From: Hippasteria phrygiana
Lineage: Eukaryota > Echinodermata > Asteroidea > Valvatida > Goniasteridae
Length of the DNA: 64,000 nucleotides
NCBI GenBank assembly: GCA_037893225.1
Contig: JAZGUH010000186.1
Location: 620,001-684,000, forward strand
Direction: 5' to 3'
Below are positions 31,310 through 42,174 of this stretch, piece after piece. The notes below the pieces were generated by a model. It had not been told where the DNA came from and did no database searches. It worked only from the letters and a program-made list of their open reading frames with translations. Positions within the stretch are counted from its first letter, which is position 1. Each line of letters starts with the position of its first letter. Position numbers and translations under genes: made by a program.

Positions 31310-31960
31310 CATTAATGCCATTCAAATCAAACGTCTCCAAATGTTTCGTGGATATTTCATTTTCCCCAAATCTCATCCCTGAATTTTGTTAATACGGATT
31401 TTGTAAAATCCGACCCCAATGTTTTTTCATCCATATTATGCTATTCAATGCGTGTGCTAGCTCATCCCAACTGAATAGATGCAACTTTAGCTTTAACATA
31501 AGATCTAACCCTTTTCCAATATTTTTCTGAGGAGATCCATGTAAGTATTTCATTCTCACTATTGGCAGGACTTGCTGGACAAACCGATACTCAATCTTGG
31601 GGATTATTTCTTTTTCCTTTGGGAATTCCCATGATATTGTTCCTTAAATTGTTTCTATTATTCCAAAATGACCTCACCTTCCAACCTGAAACATGTATAT
31701 ATTTTAGTAAACAGTGCACTTTTCTTCAGTAATGCCATACAAATCAAATGTCTGCCAGTTTTTCGTGGATTTTTCATTTTTCTCAAATCTCGCCCCTGAT
31801 TTTTGTTCATAAAATCTAACCACCACAATGTTTTGCCATTCATATTATGCTATTATACTACGCATGTACTGGCTCATTATGCCAACCAAAAAGATGCAAC
31901 TTGAGCTTTAACAGAAGAGATAACGCTTTTCCGATATATTGTTTTTTTTAGGAGCTTCAT
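31310..31960. repeat. Diverged direct repeat of about 415 bp period
   Basis: The segments 31,310-31,545 and 31,724-31,960 share, in order, AATGCCAT.CAAATCAAA, TTTCGTGGAT, TTCATTTT, CATATTATGCTATT, CTGGCTCAT or CTAGCTCAT, AGATGCAACTT and CTTTAACA. An old tandem duplication inside the 4.3-kb element. Confidence 0.7.
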
Positions 31961-32394
31961 GTCAGTATGCTGGATTTCATTCTTCTATGTATTGAGAACC
32001 ATTGCCGTGTCAACGATGTGTAAGCTGTGGGGGAAAAAAGCAGATTTTTAGTTCGTTTAAATTGTGATAAAAATACGAAATTTTCTGAGCGAATTACTAA
32101 TTTGTTCCTCTAAATATTGAAATGGGTTTGAAAAGGTTAGGAGCACTTAGTTTACTTTTAAGTGTAGGAGTACATGTATAATGTTGCTCTATTTTTTAAT
32201 AAAATAGTTAATTATTTACAAACTTTACTTGCTGTTTGAGTTTTTTACATGTATGTTGGTTGTGTTTGTCAACCTCTGTAATTGTGTGGATGGTTTTCCC
32301 ACTTGAAGTCCTTGTGTGGGTACATCAAAATACATGTGGCTAAATACATGTACCACTTAATACTTGTAGGCACTCGATTGTCCTTTCGTGCCGC

Positions 32395-32527
32395 CCCCCC
32401 CCCCCCCCCCCCCCCCCCAACGTAATTATATATAAGCCCAGCCCCGAACCCCCCCCCCAAAAAAAATACATAATACTAGCGTTGCCAGGAGGGGCCCCAT
32501 TAATAGTGGCAGTTTTATACTGGCCCA
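32395..32527. repeat. Poly-C tract and flank
   Basis: A C run of about 24 bp (32,395-32,418) and a second run near 32,450-32,458; nothing else is recognised. Confidence 0.7.
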
Positions 32528-33000
32528 GTACTGGGCCATTATGGTTCGTTTACTGGGCCAATATTGGCATAACGGTATTGGTCCAGTACAGGCAGATAAC
32601 CATTGGGCCTGTACTGGGCCGTTACGGTTCGTTTACTGGGCCAATATTGGCATAACGGTATTGGCCCAGTACAGGCAGATAACATTGGGCCTGTACTGGG
32701 CCATTATGGTTCGTTTACTGGGCCAATATTGGCATAACGGTATTGGTCCAGTACAGGCAGATAACCATTGGGCCTGTACTGGGCCGTTACGGTTCGTTTA
32801 CTGGGCCAATATTGGCATAACGGTATTGGCCCAGTACAGGCAGATAACATTGGGCCTGTACTGGGCCATTACGGTTCGTTTACTGGGCCAATTTTGGCAT
32901 AACGGTATTGGCCCAGTACAGGCAGATAACCATTGGGCCTGTACTGGGCCGTTACGGTTCGGTATTGGGCCAATTAAGGCACACGGTACTGGGCCAATAT
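32528..33000. repeat. 82-83-bp tandem array in alternating (165-bp) pairs
   Basis: About five to six units of TACTGGGCC...GGTTCGTTTACTGGGCCAATATTGGCATAACGGTATTGG... AGGCAGATAAC are arranged so that alternate units share small variants (ATTATGG versus GTTACGG; GGTCC versus GCCC). The same TTGGGCCAAT words form the element's terminal inverted repeats, so the array has grown from the terminus. The long open frame through it is a product of the period. Confidence 0.9.
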
Positions 33001-33259
33001 AACGCCAATGTGCAAAACTGTACTGGCCCGTTACTGGCAGCCAGCATTGGGCCAATTCACCAGCCGATACTGGGCCAGCATTGGGCCAATTGTGAAATGT
33101 TTGCTGGGTATGGATAGACCATGTCTAATCGTCACGAAACTTGGTGGTTAGGTAGATTTGTCACTAGTTTACAAAATTCGAAGTGACATCATAAAAACAT
33201 ATGGAAAAGCCCTATGTTCTTAAAAACATAGACCTCTAGTTTTTCTTTTTTTTTTTTTT

Positions 33260-35721
33260 GGCTTTTCCGAAAACCTTCGGAAAAGGCATTGTTTTTGTTC
33301 TGATTTTTTTTTTTTTATTTCTTTTTCTTCTTCTTCTTACTTTAGTTCCATCCCAAATCCCATAGACTTTGTACACGAATTTTATAGGTGGCACTTTGGT
33401 CACTAAACAATCTCAGATCTTAATCAAACTTAATACAAACATAGACCCTAACCTGAAATTGTATGCCGAAGAGTGACGTCATGATGACGTCATCACGTGA
33501 TTTTTTATGATTTTTTGAATTCTTAAAATCGTAACATTCTTTTCAATATATCTAGCGAACAAAACAAGATAATTTCAAAATTCTTTTTGTTATAGCTTTG
33601 GTATGTCTCAAAGATATGCCCTAAAAAGCGAAAATTGTGTGACGTCATGATGACGTCATCAAAAATTTGTTTTTTTTTAAACGCATGTAAGTGTCAATCC
33701 GATTACAAAAATGTATACAATGAATTTTTCTGTACGTAATTCCAAAATTTCATGATCGTGGCTCACTCAAGTAAGAAATAACAGCCATTTCAAAATTTAG
33801 ACCAAATTCAATATAACACAAAGGAATTCTGGGACGGGCAGATAACCATGGCTTAAATGTGCATGCTGTTTATAAAAAGGGTTGATTTCTAGTCTTTTTT
33901 CAAGTCGCTAGACTGTTGCCCATAGCATTTGTACACGTTTTCTTTCTTACCGTCCACTTTGGCTACTTTTAAACTAGGCAAACACTTACCCCAACTGCTC
34001 ACAATGTGTGCCAAACTTTTACGTCATGATGACGTCAACACATGTCACGTGACGTCATCTTAAAGGGGCAGTTTTTGAAGCCATATATCTACAAAAGTAC
34101 AAGTTCGATTAAGTTGAAACGTAATATCTAGGTATGCCACCGGGTGTTATAGATACAAATTGACATGACGTTATGATGACTTCATCACATGTCACGTGAC
34201 GTCATCTTAAAGGTGATTTTTCAAGGGCCCATATCTAGAGAACCGTAGTTCGGATTGCCTTTAAACCTGGTATGTTGGTGGGCCACCACGTGTTATAGAT
34301 GAAAATTGAGGTGACGTCATGATGACGTCACCATACGATTTTATAGTAATTTTAAAGTTTTTGAACCTTAAAGTTTCTTAAAGTCATATCTCATCAACAG
34401 AACATGCTAAATTCAAAATTCTTTTTGGAATAGATTTGTTAGCTCCTATATTCTTTCACATCAATGGAAAAAAATTGTGACGTCATCATGACGTCATCAA
34501 AAATTTACTTTTTTGAAACACATATAAGGGTACCTCCGATCGTCATAAAAATTGGTGGGTGGGTAGATAATACTACTAGCATGTCAAATCGAAAGTGAGG
34601 TCATGATGACGTCATCGGCTGATTTTATATGAATTTTGTTGTTCTATCCCAAATCCCTTAGACTTTGTACACGAATTTTGTAAGTGGCACTTTGGTCACT
34701 AAACAACATCAGATCTTAATGAGACTTAACACAAAGACCCTTAGCTGAAAATGTATGCCGAAGAGTGACGTCATGATGACGTCATCACGTGTCACGTGAC
34801 GTCATCATAAAGGTGCATTTTTCAAGGGCCCATATCTAGAGAACCGTAGGTCCGATTGCCGTAAAACCTGGTATGTTGGTGGGCCACCACGTGTTATAGA
34901 TGAAAATTAAGGTGACGTCATGATGACGTCATCATACGATTTTATAGTAATGTTTAAGTTTTTGAATCTTAAAGTTTCTTGAAGCCATATCTCAACAGAA
35001 CATGCTAAATTCAAAATTCTGTTTGTAATAGCTTTGTTAGCTCCGATATTCTTTCACATAAATATGAAAAGTGTATGACGTCATCATGACGTCATCAAAA
35101 ATGTGCTTTATAGAAACACATATAAGGGTAAGTCCGATCGTCATAAAAATTGGTGGGTAGGTAGACAGTGCCACTAGCATGTAAAATCCCAGGTGACGTC
35201 ATGATAACATCATTGGTTAATTTTCTATGAATTTTTAAATGTTTCAAATTTCATTGTGCTATATAAATTGTATACTGTCGTTGATCAGATTGACTTCAAC
35301 CTTGACATAGGCCACGTTGCAAATATATTGTCTTTGACAAGTGCCGTCGTGATGACGTCATCATGGGTCACATGACATCATCTTAAAGGTGCATATTTTA
35401 AGCTCCTATATCTAGAGAACTGTACTTAAGATTGCATCCATTCTTGGTATGCTGGTAGGCCAACTAGGATTACAGATACAAATTGATGTGACGTCACGAT
35501 GACATGATCATACTATTTTATAGCTTTGTTTAATTTTTCCAACTTTAAGCCATATCTCTTTAACGAAACATGCAAATGTCGAAATTCCTTTTTTAAAACG
35601 TGTGTTTGGTCACATATACTTAAATATAAATGTGAACAACGTATGCAAAATTCGAAGTGATGTAATAAAGAAATGCGGAAAAGCCCTATGTTCTGTTCTT
35701 GTAACAGACATAGATCTCTAG
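33260..35721. mobile_element. Helentron/HINE-like element 3 with CRE satellite
   Basis: The 5' hairpin GGCTTTTCCGAA / TTCGGAAAAGGC (33260-33287) is followed by ATTGTTTTTGTTCTG, T run and (CTT)n, then TAGTTCCATCCCAAATCCC as in element 1. The 3' end has GGAAAAGCC (35677-35685), the hairpin CTATG...CATAG (35686-35713) and CTAG (35718-35721), followed by T. The interior mixes two satellite subfamilies: the 604-bp type (33,890-35,400) and a second type with AATCGTAACATTC and TATCTAGCGAACAAAACAAG (33,510-33,900). Confidence 0.55.
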
Positions 35722-37601
35722 TTTTTTTTTTTTTTTTTTCTTTTTCAGACTTTTGCCCATAGCGTTTGTACACGATTTCTTTCTGCCAGGGACTTTGGCT
35801 ACTTTTATGCAGCCGATTGCCTTTAAACTTAACAGACACTTAGACCAACTGCTCAGAATGTATGCCGAACTTTTACGTCATGATGACGTCATCACGTGAT
35901 TTTTTATGAATTTGTGAATTTTGAAAATCGTAACATTCATTAAATTATATCTAGCGAACAAAACAAGATATTTTCAAAATTCTTTTTCTTATAGCTTTGG
36001 TATGTCTCAAAGATATGCCCTAAATTGCGAAAATTCTGTGACGTCATGATGACGTCATCAAAAATGTGTTTTTTTGTTAACGCATGTAAGGGTCAATCCG
36101 ATTACAAAAATGTATATATTGAATTTTCCTGTACCCAATTCCAAAATTTCATGATCGTGGCTCACTCAAGTAAGAAATGACAGCCATTTCAAAATTTAGA
36201 CCAAATTCAATATAACACAAAGGAATTCTGGGACGGGCAGATAACCATGGCTATTATGTGCTTGATGTTTATAAAAGGGGTTGATTTCTAGTCTTTTTTC
36301 AAGTCGCTGAATTTTTGAAGTATTAAAATCGTAACATTCTTTTCAATATATCTAGCGAACAAAACAAGATATTTTCAAAATTCTTTTTGTTATAGCTTTG
36401 GTATGTCTCAAAGATATGCCCTAAAAGGCGAAAATTGTGTGACGTCATGATGACATCATCAACAAATCTTTTTTTTTTAAACGCATGTCAGGATCAATCC
36501 GATTACAAAAATGTATTCGTTGAATTTTCCTGTACCTAATTCCAAAATTTCATGATCGTGGCTCACTCAAGTGTGAAATAGGAGCCATTTCAAAATTTAG
36601 ACCAAATTCAATATAACACAAAGGAATTCTGGGAAGGGCTGATAACCATGGGTATTATGTGCTTGCTGTTTATAAAACGGGTTGATTTCTAGTCTTTTTT
36701 CAAGTCGCTAAATTTTTGAAGTTTTAGAATCGTAACATTCTTTTCAATATATCTAGCGAACAAAACAAGATATTTTCAAAATTCTTTTTGTTATAGCTTT
36801 GGTATGTCTCAAAGATATGCCCTAAAAAGCGCAAATTGTGTGACGTCATGATGACGTCATGAAAAAAATTCTTTTTTCAAGTCGCTAGAATATTGCACAT
36901 AGCATTTGTAAACTTTTTCTTTCTTACCGGCCACTTTGGCTACTTTTAAACTTGGCAGACACTTACACCAACTGCTCACAATGTGTGCCGAACTTTTACG
37001 TCATGATGACGTCATCACATGTCACGTGACGTCATCTTAAAGGGACATTTTTCGAAGCCATATATCTACAAAAGTACAAGTCCGATTAAGTTGGAACGTA
37101 ATATCTAGGTATGCCACCGGGTGTTATAGATGAACATTGACATGACGTTATGATCAAGTCATAACATGTCACGTGGTGTCATCTTAAAGGGGCACTCGCT
37201 AGATTATTGCCCATAGCATTTGTAAACGTTTTCTTTCTTACCGGCCAGTTTGGCTACTTTTAAACTTGGCAGACACTTACCCCAACTGCTCAGAATGTGT
37301 GCCTAACTTTTACGTCATGATGACGTCATCACATGCCACGTGACGTCATCTGAAAGGGGCATTTTTCGAAGCCATATTTTTACCGAAGTAGAAGTCAGAT
37401 TAAGTTGAAAAGTAATATCTAGGTAGCCCAGTAGATTATCTTAAACAATTTTGTGTCAGGAATGCTTGTAGGCCGGCATGTGTTATATATGAAAATTGAT
37501 GCGACGTTATGGTGACGTCATCATATGATTTAGAGTAATTGTTTTACTTTTGAATCTTTAAGCTGTAAGGCCTATCTCATCAACTGAACATGCTAATTTC
37601 G
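35722..37601. repeat. Second CRE satellite subfamily, about 408-bp units
   Basis: After a poly-T, units share ATCGTAACATTC, ATATCTAGCGAACAAAACAA, GTATGTCTCAAAGATATGCC, a CRE pair, AATCCGATTACAAAAATGTA, TTCATGATCGTGGCTCACTC and GTTGATTTCTAGTC. Near-identical stretches at 35,935-36,305 and 36,315-36,714 give a period of about 408, with a partial third unit to 36,880. Further CRE-bearing units of the CCATAGCATTTGTA type run to 37.6 kb. Non-coding. Confidence 0.8.
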
Positions 37602-38551
37602 AAATTCTTATTGTAATTCTTTTTGAAATAGGTTTTTTAGGTAAACAAGTTTTACGTTCTGTGATTTGGGAGGATTTAACATAATTTTCAAAAATAGTTG
37701 TTGTATTTTGTTCCACTCAAGTAAATGTTGTCTCAATCGTATTTTGGATTACCTTACTTTTAATTTCCAGTTTATAATTCCCAATGTATTAAAAAAAATG
37801 CGTTCTGTGATTTTCTACTGCTCAAATAAAGTTTGTTTCAGCCGTCTATTCTTTAAGGTGTGTTGCGTTAATTACTGGTTTTCCGTTTTCAAACACTACA
37901 TGGGGTATGCTTCGCTCTCACCCACCGCTCTATGTGTGTGTTTGCCTTAAATTGTTAGTTAAGTTTGGTATACAGTGCTAGGCGCCACCGGACAAAATCC
38001 GTGAATGAATTTTTACCAGTAAACTCGTATGCTGCCCTCTACAGTTCACTAAACACAACCAGAGGAGTATTTTTTTAAGTACTACCGCCCTCTTGCGCTA
38101 AAAAGTTGACAGGTTTGTCAATTGTGGCAGAGAAACTTTTGACCAGTAAGATTATGTCGAACTTTCCTTGCATTTAACTGTACCTCCCTAGGGTGTGTGG
38201 AAAATCATATTACAATTGGAGAATTCAGGACTATTAGGGTTAATAAGACCGTATTTTCTTTCAATTATATACTGTAATAAAAATATACTAGTAAGACTTC
38301 ATTAAATAACTCTCTTTATTCAAAGGTCTTGTTTTCAAAAAATTCTTTTTATTGCTTCCTACGTGCCACAATGTCAACATGCATTTTTATCAAGAACATA
38401 TCACATAATATTAATAAAGATTCAAATTTGAGAGGCAAGTTACTCCAATACAAGCCTGAAAACAAAATGTTGAAGAGAAAAAGTTGTGTATTTAACAAGT
38501 GCATTCAGTGAAAAGCACAGAAACAATCATGCGTCTTATAACATTCTTTCC
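37602..38551. repeat. 950-bp tandem duplication, copy 1
   Basis: Starts AAATTCTTATTGTAATTC and is followed immediately by copy 2, at about 95% identity by eye. Contains no recognisable gene. A 94-residue frame present in both copies differs at about nine positions, nearly all amino-acid changing, arguing against coding. Confidence 0.9.
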
Positions 38552-39501
38552 AAATTCTTATTGTAATTCTTTTTGAAATATGTTTTTTACGTCATAGGTA
38601 AACAAGTTTTGCGTTCTGTGATTTGGGAGGATTTAACATAATTTTCAAAAATAATTGTTGTATTTTGTTCCACTCAAGTAAATGTTGTCTCAATCGTTTT
38701 TTGGATTACCTTACATTTAATTTCCAGTTTATAATTCCCAATGTATTAAACAAAATGCGTTCTGCGATTTTCTACTGCTCAAATCAAGTTTGTTTCAGCC
38801 GTCCATTCTTTAAGGTGTGTTGCGTTAATTACTGGTTTTTCGTCTTCAAACACTACATTGGGTATGCTTCGGTCTCACCCACCGCTCTATGTGTGTGTTT
38901 GCCTTAAATTGTTAGTTAAGTTTGGTATACAGTGCTAGGCGCCACCGGACAAAATCCGTGTACTAATTTTTACCAGTAAACTCGTATGCAGCCCCCTACA
39001 ATTCACTAAACCCAACCAGAGGAGTATTTTTTTAAGTACTACCGCCCTCTTGCGCTAAAAAGTTGACAGGTTTGTCAATTGTGGCAGAGAAACTTTTGAC
39101 CAGCAAGATTATGTCGGACTTTCCTTGCATTTAACTGTACCTCCCTAGGGTGTGTGGAAAATCATATTAAAATTGGAGAATTCAGGACTGTTAGGGTTAA
39201 TAAGACCGTATTTTCTTTCAATTATATACTGTAATAAAAATATACCAGTCAGACTTCATTAAATAACTCTCTTCATTCAAAGAATTCTTTTTATTGCTTC
39301 TACGTGCCACAATGTCAATATGCATTTTTATCAAGAACATATCACATAATATTAATAAAAATTCAAATTTGAGAGGCAAGTTACTCCAATACAAGCCTTA
39401 AAACAAAATGTTGAAGAGAAAAAGTTGTGTATTTAACAAGTGCATTCAGTGAAAAGCACAGAAACAATCAGACGTCTTATAACATTCTTTTTGAATTATA
39501 G
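38552..39501. repeat. 950-bp tandem duplication, copy 2
   Basis: Second copy. Compared with copy 1 it has a short CGTCAT-containing insertion near its start (38,590) and loses TCTTGTTTTCAAAA near 39,280. Confidence 0.9.
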
Positions 39502-39834
39502 ACATACAGAGTCAGGCTAAGCTATATTTGTGTTCCAGGATACTTATCTCCTCTCAAACTATCTGTACATCTTGTTGAATTAATGTTTCATTTTCAATGA
39601 ATTATTTTAATCCGATTGTAATTAAATATCAACTTCAAGCAAAATTACTTTTTAGGTATTGTTTTAGAATTAGACTGTTTTGTCCTGTAGTTCATTACAG
39701 GAATGTAAGATGACTATTATCCCTGTTCTTTAGTAAGACAGCACTAGAAATGAAAGTTAAGGTTAAACAATTAAGTGTTATAGAAACCATTTATAAAAAC
39801 CCAAGACAGTCTACCTCTTCCTATTAGTCAATAG
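39502..39834. other. Unassigned AT-rich sequence
   Basis: No feature is seen up to the hAT-type MITE. Confidence 0.3.
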
Positions 39835-39997
39835 CAACGGCGCCAGAACACTTTTGAAAGTGTGGGGGGGGGGGGGGGGGGAGAGGGGTAATTCTGTCGT
39901 TTTGTGTTTTTCTTTATGTGTATTAACTGCCAAAAGTGAAGGGGGGCCAGAAATTTCCCCTTGCCACCCCCCCCCCCCCCCTGTTCCACTGCCGTTG
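39835..39997. mobile_element. hAT-type MITE
   Basis: The left end CAACGGCGCCAGAACA and the right end CTGTTCCACTGCCGTTG are inverted repeats. The 8-bp flanks GTCAATAG (39827-39834) and GTCAAAAG (39998-40005) differ at one base. The core has a poly-G (39,865-39,881) and a poly-C run that could pair. 163 bp, non-coding. Confidence 0.88.
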
Positions 39998-40390
39998 GTC
40001 AAAAGCCCATCACATGGGTGTTTTAAACAGCCAATCCGGCGTAACAAGAAATTTGAAATCTATGAAATCTGATCCATTTTATTGCCTGAAAACTAGAGTG
40101 ACTAGTCACTCTCCTAATAACGCAAGCGGGATATTACTAATACATCACACTTCACTAACACAGCGGCATTCTCCAACACCTGGCAAGCACATCGGGTGCT
40201 CGTCAATTTCCATATAAGCAAATCTTTAGCACCACTTATGCTTAGCATGAACCATTCAATAACTAAAGGTTTTTTTTTACAAAACAATGTTTTGAAGAAA
40301 ATCATTGGAAATTTGAGATTTTTCTAAAGTTTTTTGCTGAATTATACCAACAGATTTTTAATAATAGTAATAAATATGTGCTAGGGCCAG

Positions 40391-40482
40391 TATTAAACCG
40401 CCTTGGGTCCTGGACGTTAATGACCCCCACCTTTGACTCAAGTTATTATTAAGCGTCCCAGGTGCCAAGGCGGTTTTAATAT
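40391..40482. repeat. Short palindromic element
   Basis: TATTAAACCGCCTTGGG and TGCCAAGGCGGTTTTAATA form a near-perfect hairpin of about 20-25 bp arms, around a loop of roughly 45 bp. Probably a small MITE. Confidence 0.8.
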
Positions 40483-42174
40483 ACTATAATCAGTAATATA
40501 TACAATATTTTATTTACATTAACTCGTAAACAAGTACAGATTTGGAGGTTGATTGATTTAGGGTGAGACAGAACTCACAAAAACGTCGTGAAAGACGTAA
40601 CAGATGTTTTTATATATGATTTAAACGACAGTCAAATGAGGATATTCAATCTGCAAAAATAAAAGAAAATTCAAATGAAATTGTTAATATATAATAAGTC
40701 CATTTATGTTGCAAGAGTAAGAAAGAGTTCTCTTCCTAACAACAATGTCAGTAAAATTTACAATGCACTGGATAATGTATCTAATCGCATTAAGATGTTC
40801 AACTAATACAGTGCCATGAATATCACAAGTATGTTGCATTTTATGTAAAAATACAAATTGATTAACCGCTCCATGATTATTAATACATTAATGGCACGTG
40901 AAATTGACAGAACATGTCCAAAATAACGGATCTCCAACCTTATTTGTAAACCTTACCAACTATACAAAGCCGCGGTTGGCAACAGCCGTTCAGCTACACA
41001 TATGGAAGGTGAGGTATGCAGATGTTATGACTAAAATACAAATAATTATTTCACGATAGTATACATATACGCAAGTATAACTTGTTGCGAAAATAGATGT
41101 ATCGCAGCTCACTTCATCTTCTGCGAGTTATTTTACTCAGTCATAAAAAATCAATTCAAAAGAGGCAACCTCCCCATTTCTACATGTAGACCACATGCAT
41201 TTGTGCACAGGACATGTGTATCTTAGGATACAAACCCAGAATCTTTATACACATAAATTACAGGAGTAAAAATATTTTGGATGACGACCAATATTAATAA
41301 ATGTTAAGGGTCTTCATACCATCCAAAACAGTGGAAATCTACTTGCGAATTCCTATAATGTGTCTTGAATTTCCTTTGATCGAGTCCCTCAGAGGAATAA
41401 AAAATACCGTCAAACCGTGTCTAATGAGTACTATATTGTAAATCTTCCATTATTCAGATCAGAGTCTATAGTTCAAATACTTTGTAAAGACACATCAATC
41501 AACTTGTCTACAATTATATCAAATTTTCATGCATCATGAGGTGAATTTTACAAAGTACAAGAAATGTACAAGTATGTACACAATATATGCAATATGTATA
41601 ATAGCAAGTGTTTGCAACTTAACATGCAGCATCCCACGACTTCTGCCAATACAGTTGAATGGGAAGTACTAATTAAGAATTGTACATGGTAATGTAATGT
41701 ACAATATATCAGGCTGCAAGTGCAGAAAAGCATGAGAAGCACAACACAACACAAATCGATGTTTTCTCATGAAGGCTCTGAAGCAGAGTGTCTGATTAGA
41801 ACAACTCCAGCAATCAGCCCACATCCAGCCAGGCGGGGTGGTGCAATCCTAAGCTTCACATCTTGAATACAGATGCAGGACAACAATACAAGAAAACAGG
41901 ATTTGTTTGCATAGCTGCATAATTATGCAACAGCACAACCCACATGTGCACAATAACCGCAATGAAAAGTGAAAGCTTGCTTAGTACCAAAAGAGGGCGC
42001 TCTACAAATATTTGTATATTCTCACTACAATACATGTGTCTGTATATTTAACAGGGCTATCTCGGGCTAGCTTCCGCCAGGTCATGTGTGTGTGTCTGTC
42101 GGATCGGAGATTTGTGTAATTTTTTTTTGCAAATTTGAACCGCTTCCGGCGATCTTTTGCTTGGTGCACACAAG
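40483..42174. other. Unassigned sequence upstream of the intronless gene
   Basis: AT-rich without elements until about 42.0 kb. A TATA-like TGTATATTTAA at 42041-42051, about 125 bp before the start codon at 42175, is the only promoter candidate. The last 100 bp are richer in G and C. Confidence 0.35.

Larger units (their letters stand above)
28766..33109. mobile_element. 4.34-kb TIR element inserted in the CRE satellite
   Basis: Left end ACCCAGCAAACAT...ATTGGCCCAATATTGGC and right end GCATTGGGCCAATTGTGAAA then TGTTTGCTGGGT are inverted repeats. Both ends border satellite sequence (GAAAGACAT and ATGGATAGACC), and the symmetric AT at each side could be the target duplication. The interior has a promoter-like leader, a possible small spliced gene, diverged 420-bp repeats, two nested elements and a tandem array of TTGGGCC words at the right end. 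Superfamily unknown. Confidence 0.8.
27834..33239. mobile_element. Helentron/HINE-like element 2, interrupted
   Basis: The 5' hairpin GGCGTTTCCGCTACAGCAGG then AAAGCC (27834-27860) is followed by TTTGTTTTTGTTCTG, as in elements 1 and 3. The 3' end has GGAAAAGCC (33203-33211), the hairpin CTATGTT...AACATAG and CTAG at 33236-33239 before a T run. The interior is diverged CRE satellite (28,300-28,765), cut by the 4.3-kb element at 28,766-33,109. Without the insertion it is about 1.06 kb. Confidence 0.55.

Noticed and set aside
32541..33002. 153-residue plus-strand open frame with repeated LLGQYWHNGIGPVQADN
   Set aside because: It is the translation of the 82-83-bp tandem array; the repeat pair of about 165 bp is a multiple of three, so open frames arise automatically.
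37666..38907. 94-residue frame present in both 950-bp copies
   Set aside because: The differences between copies are almost all amino-acid changing, unlike a selected gene.
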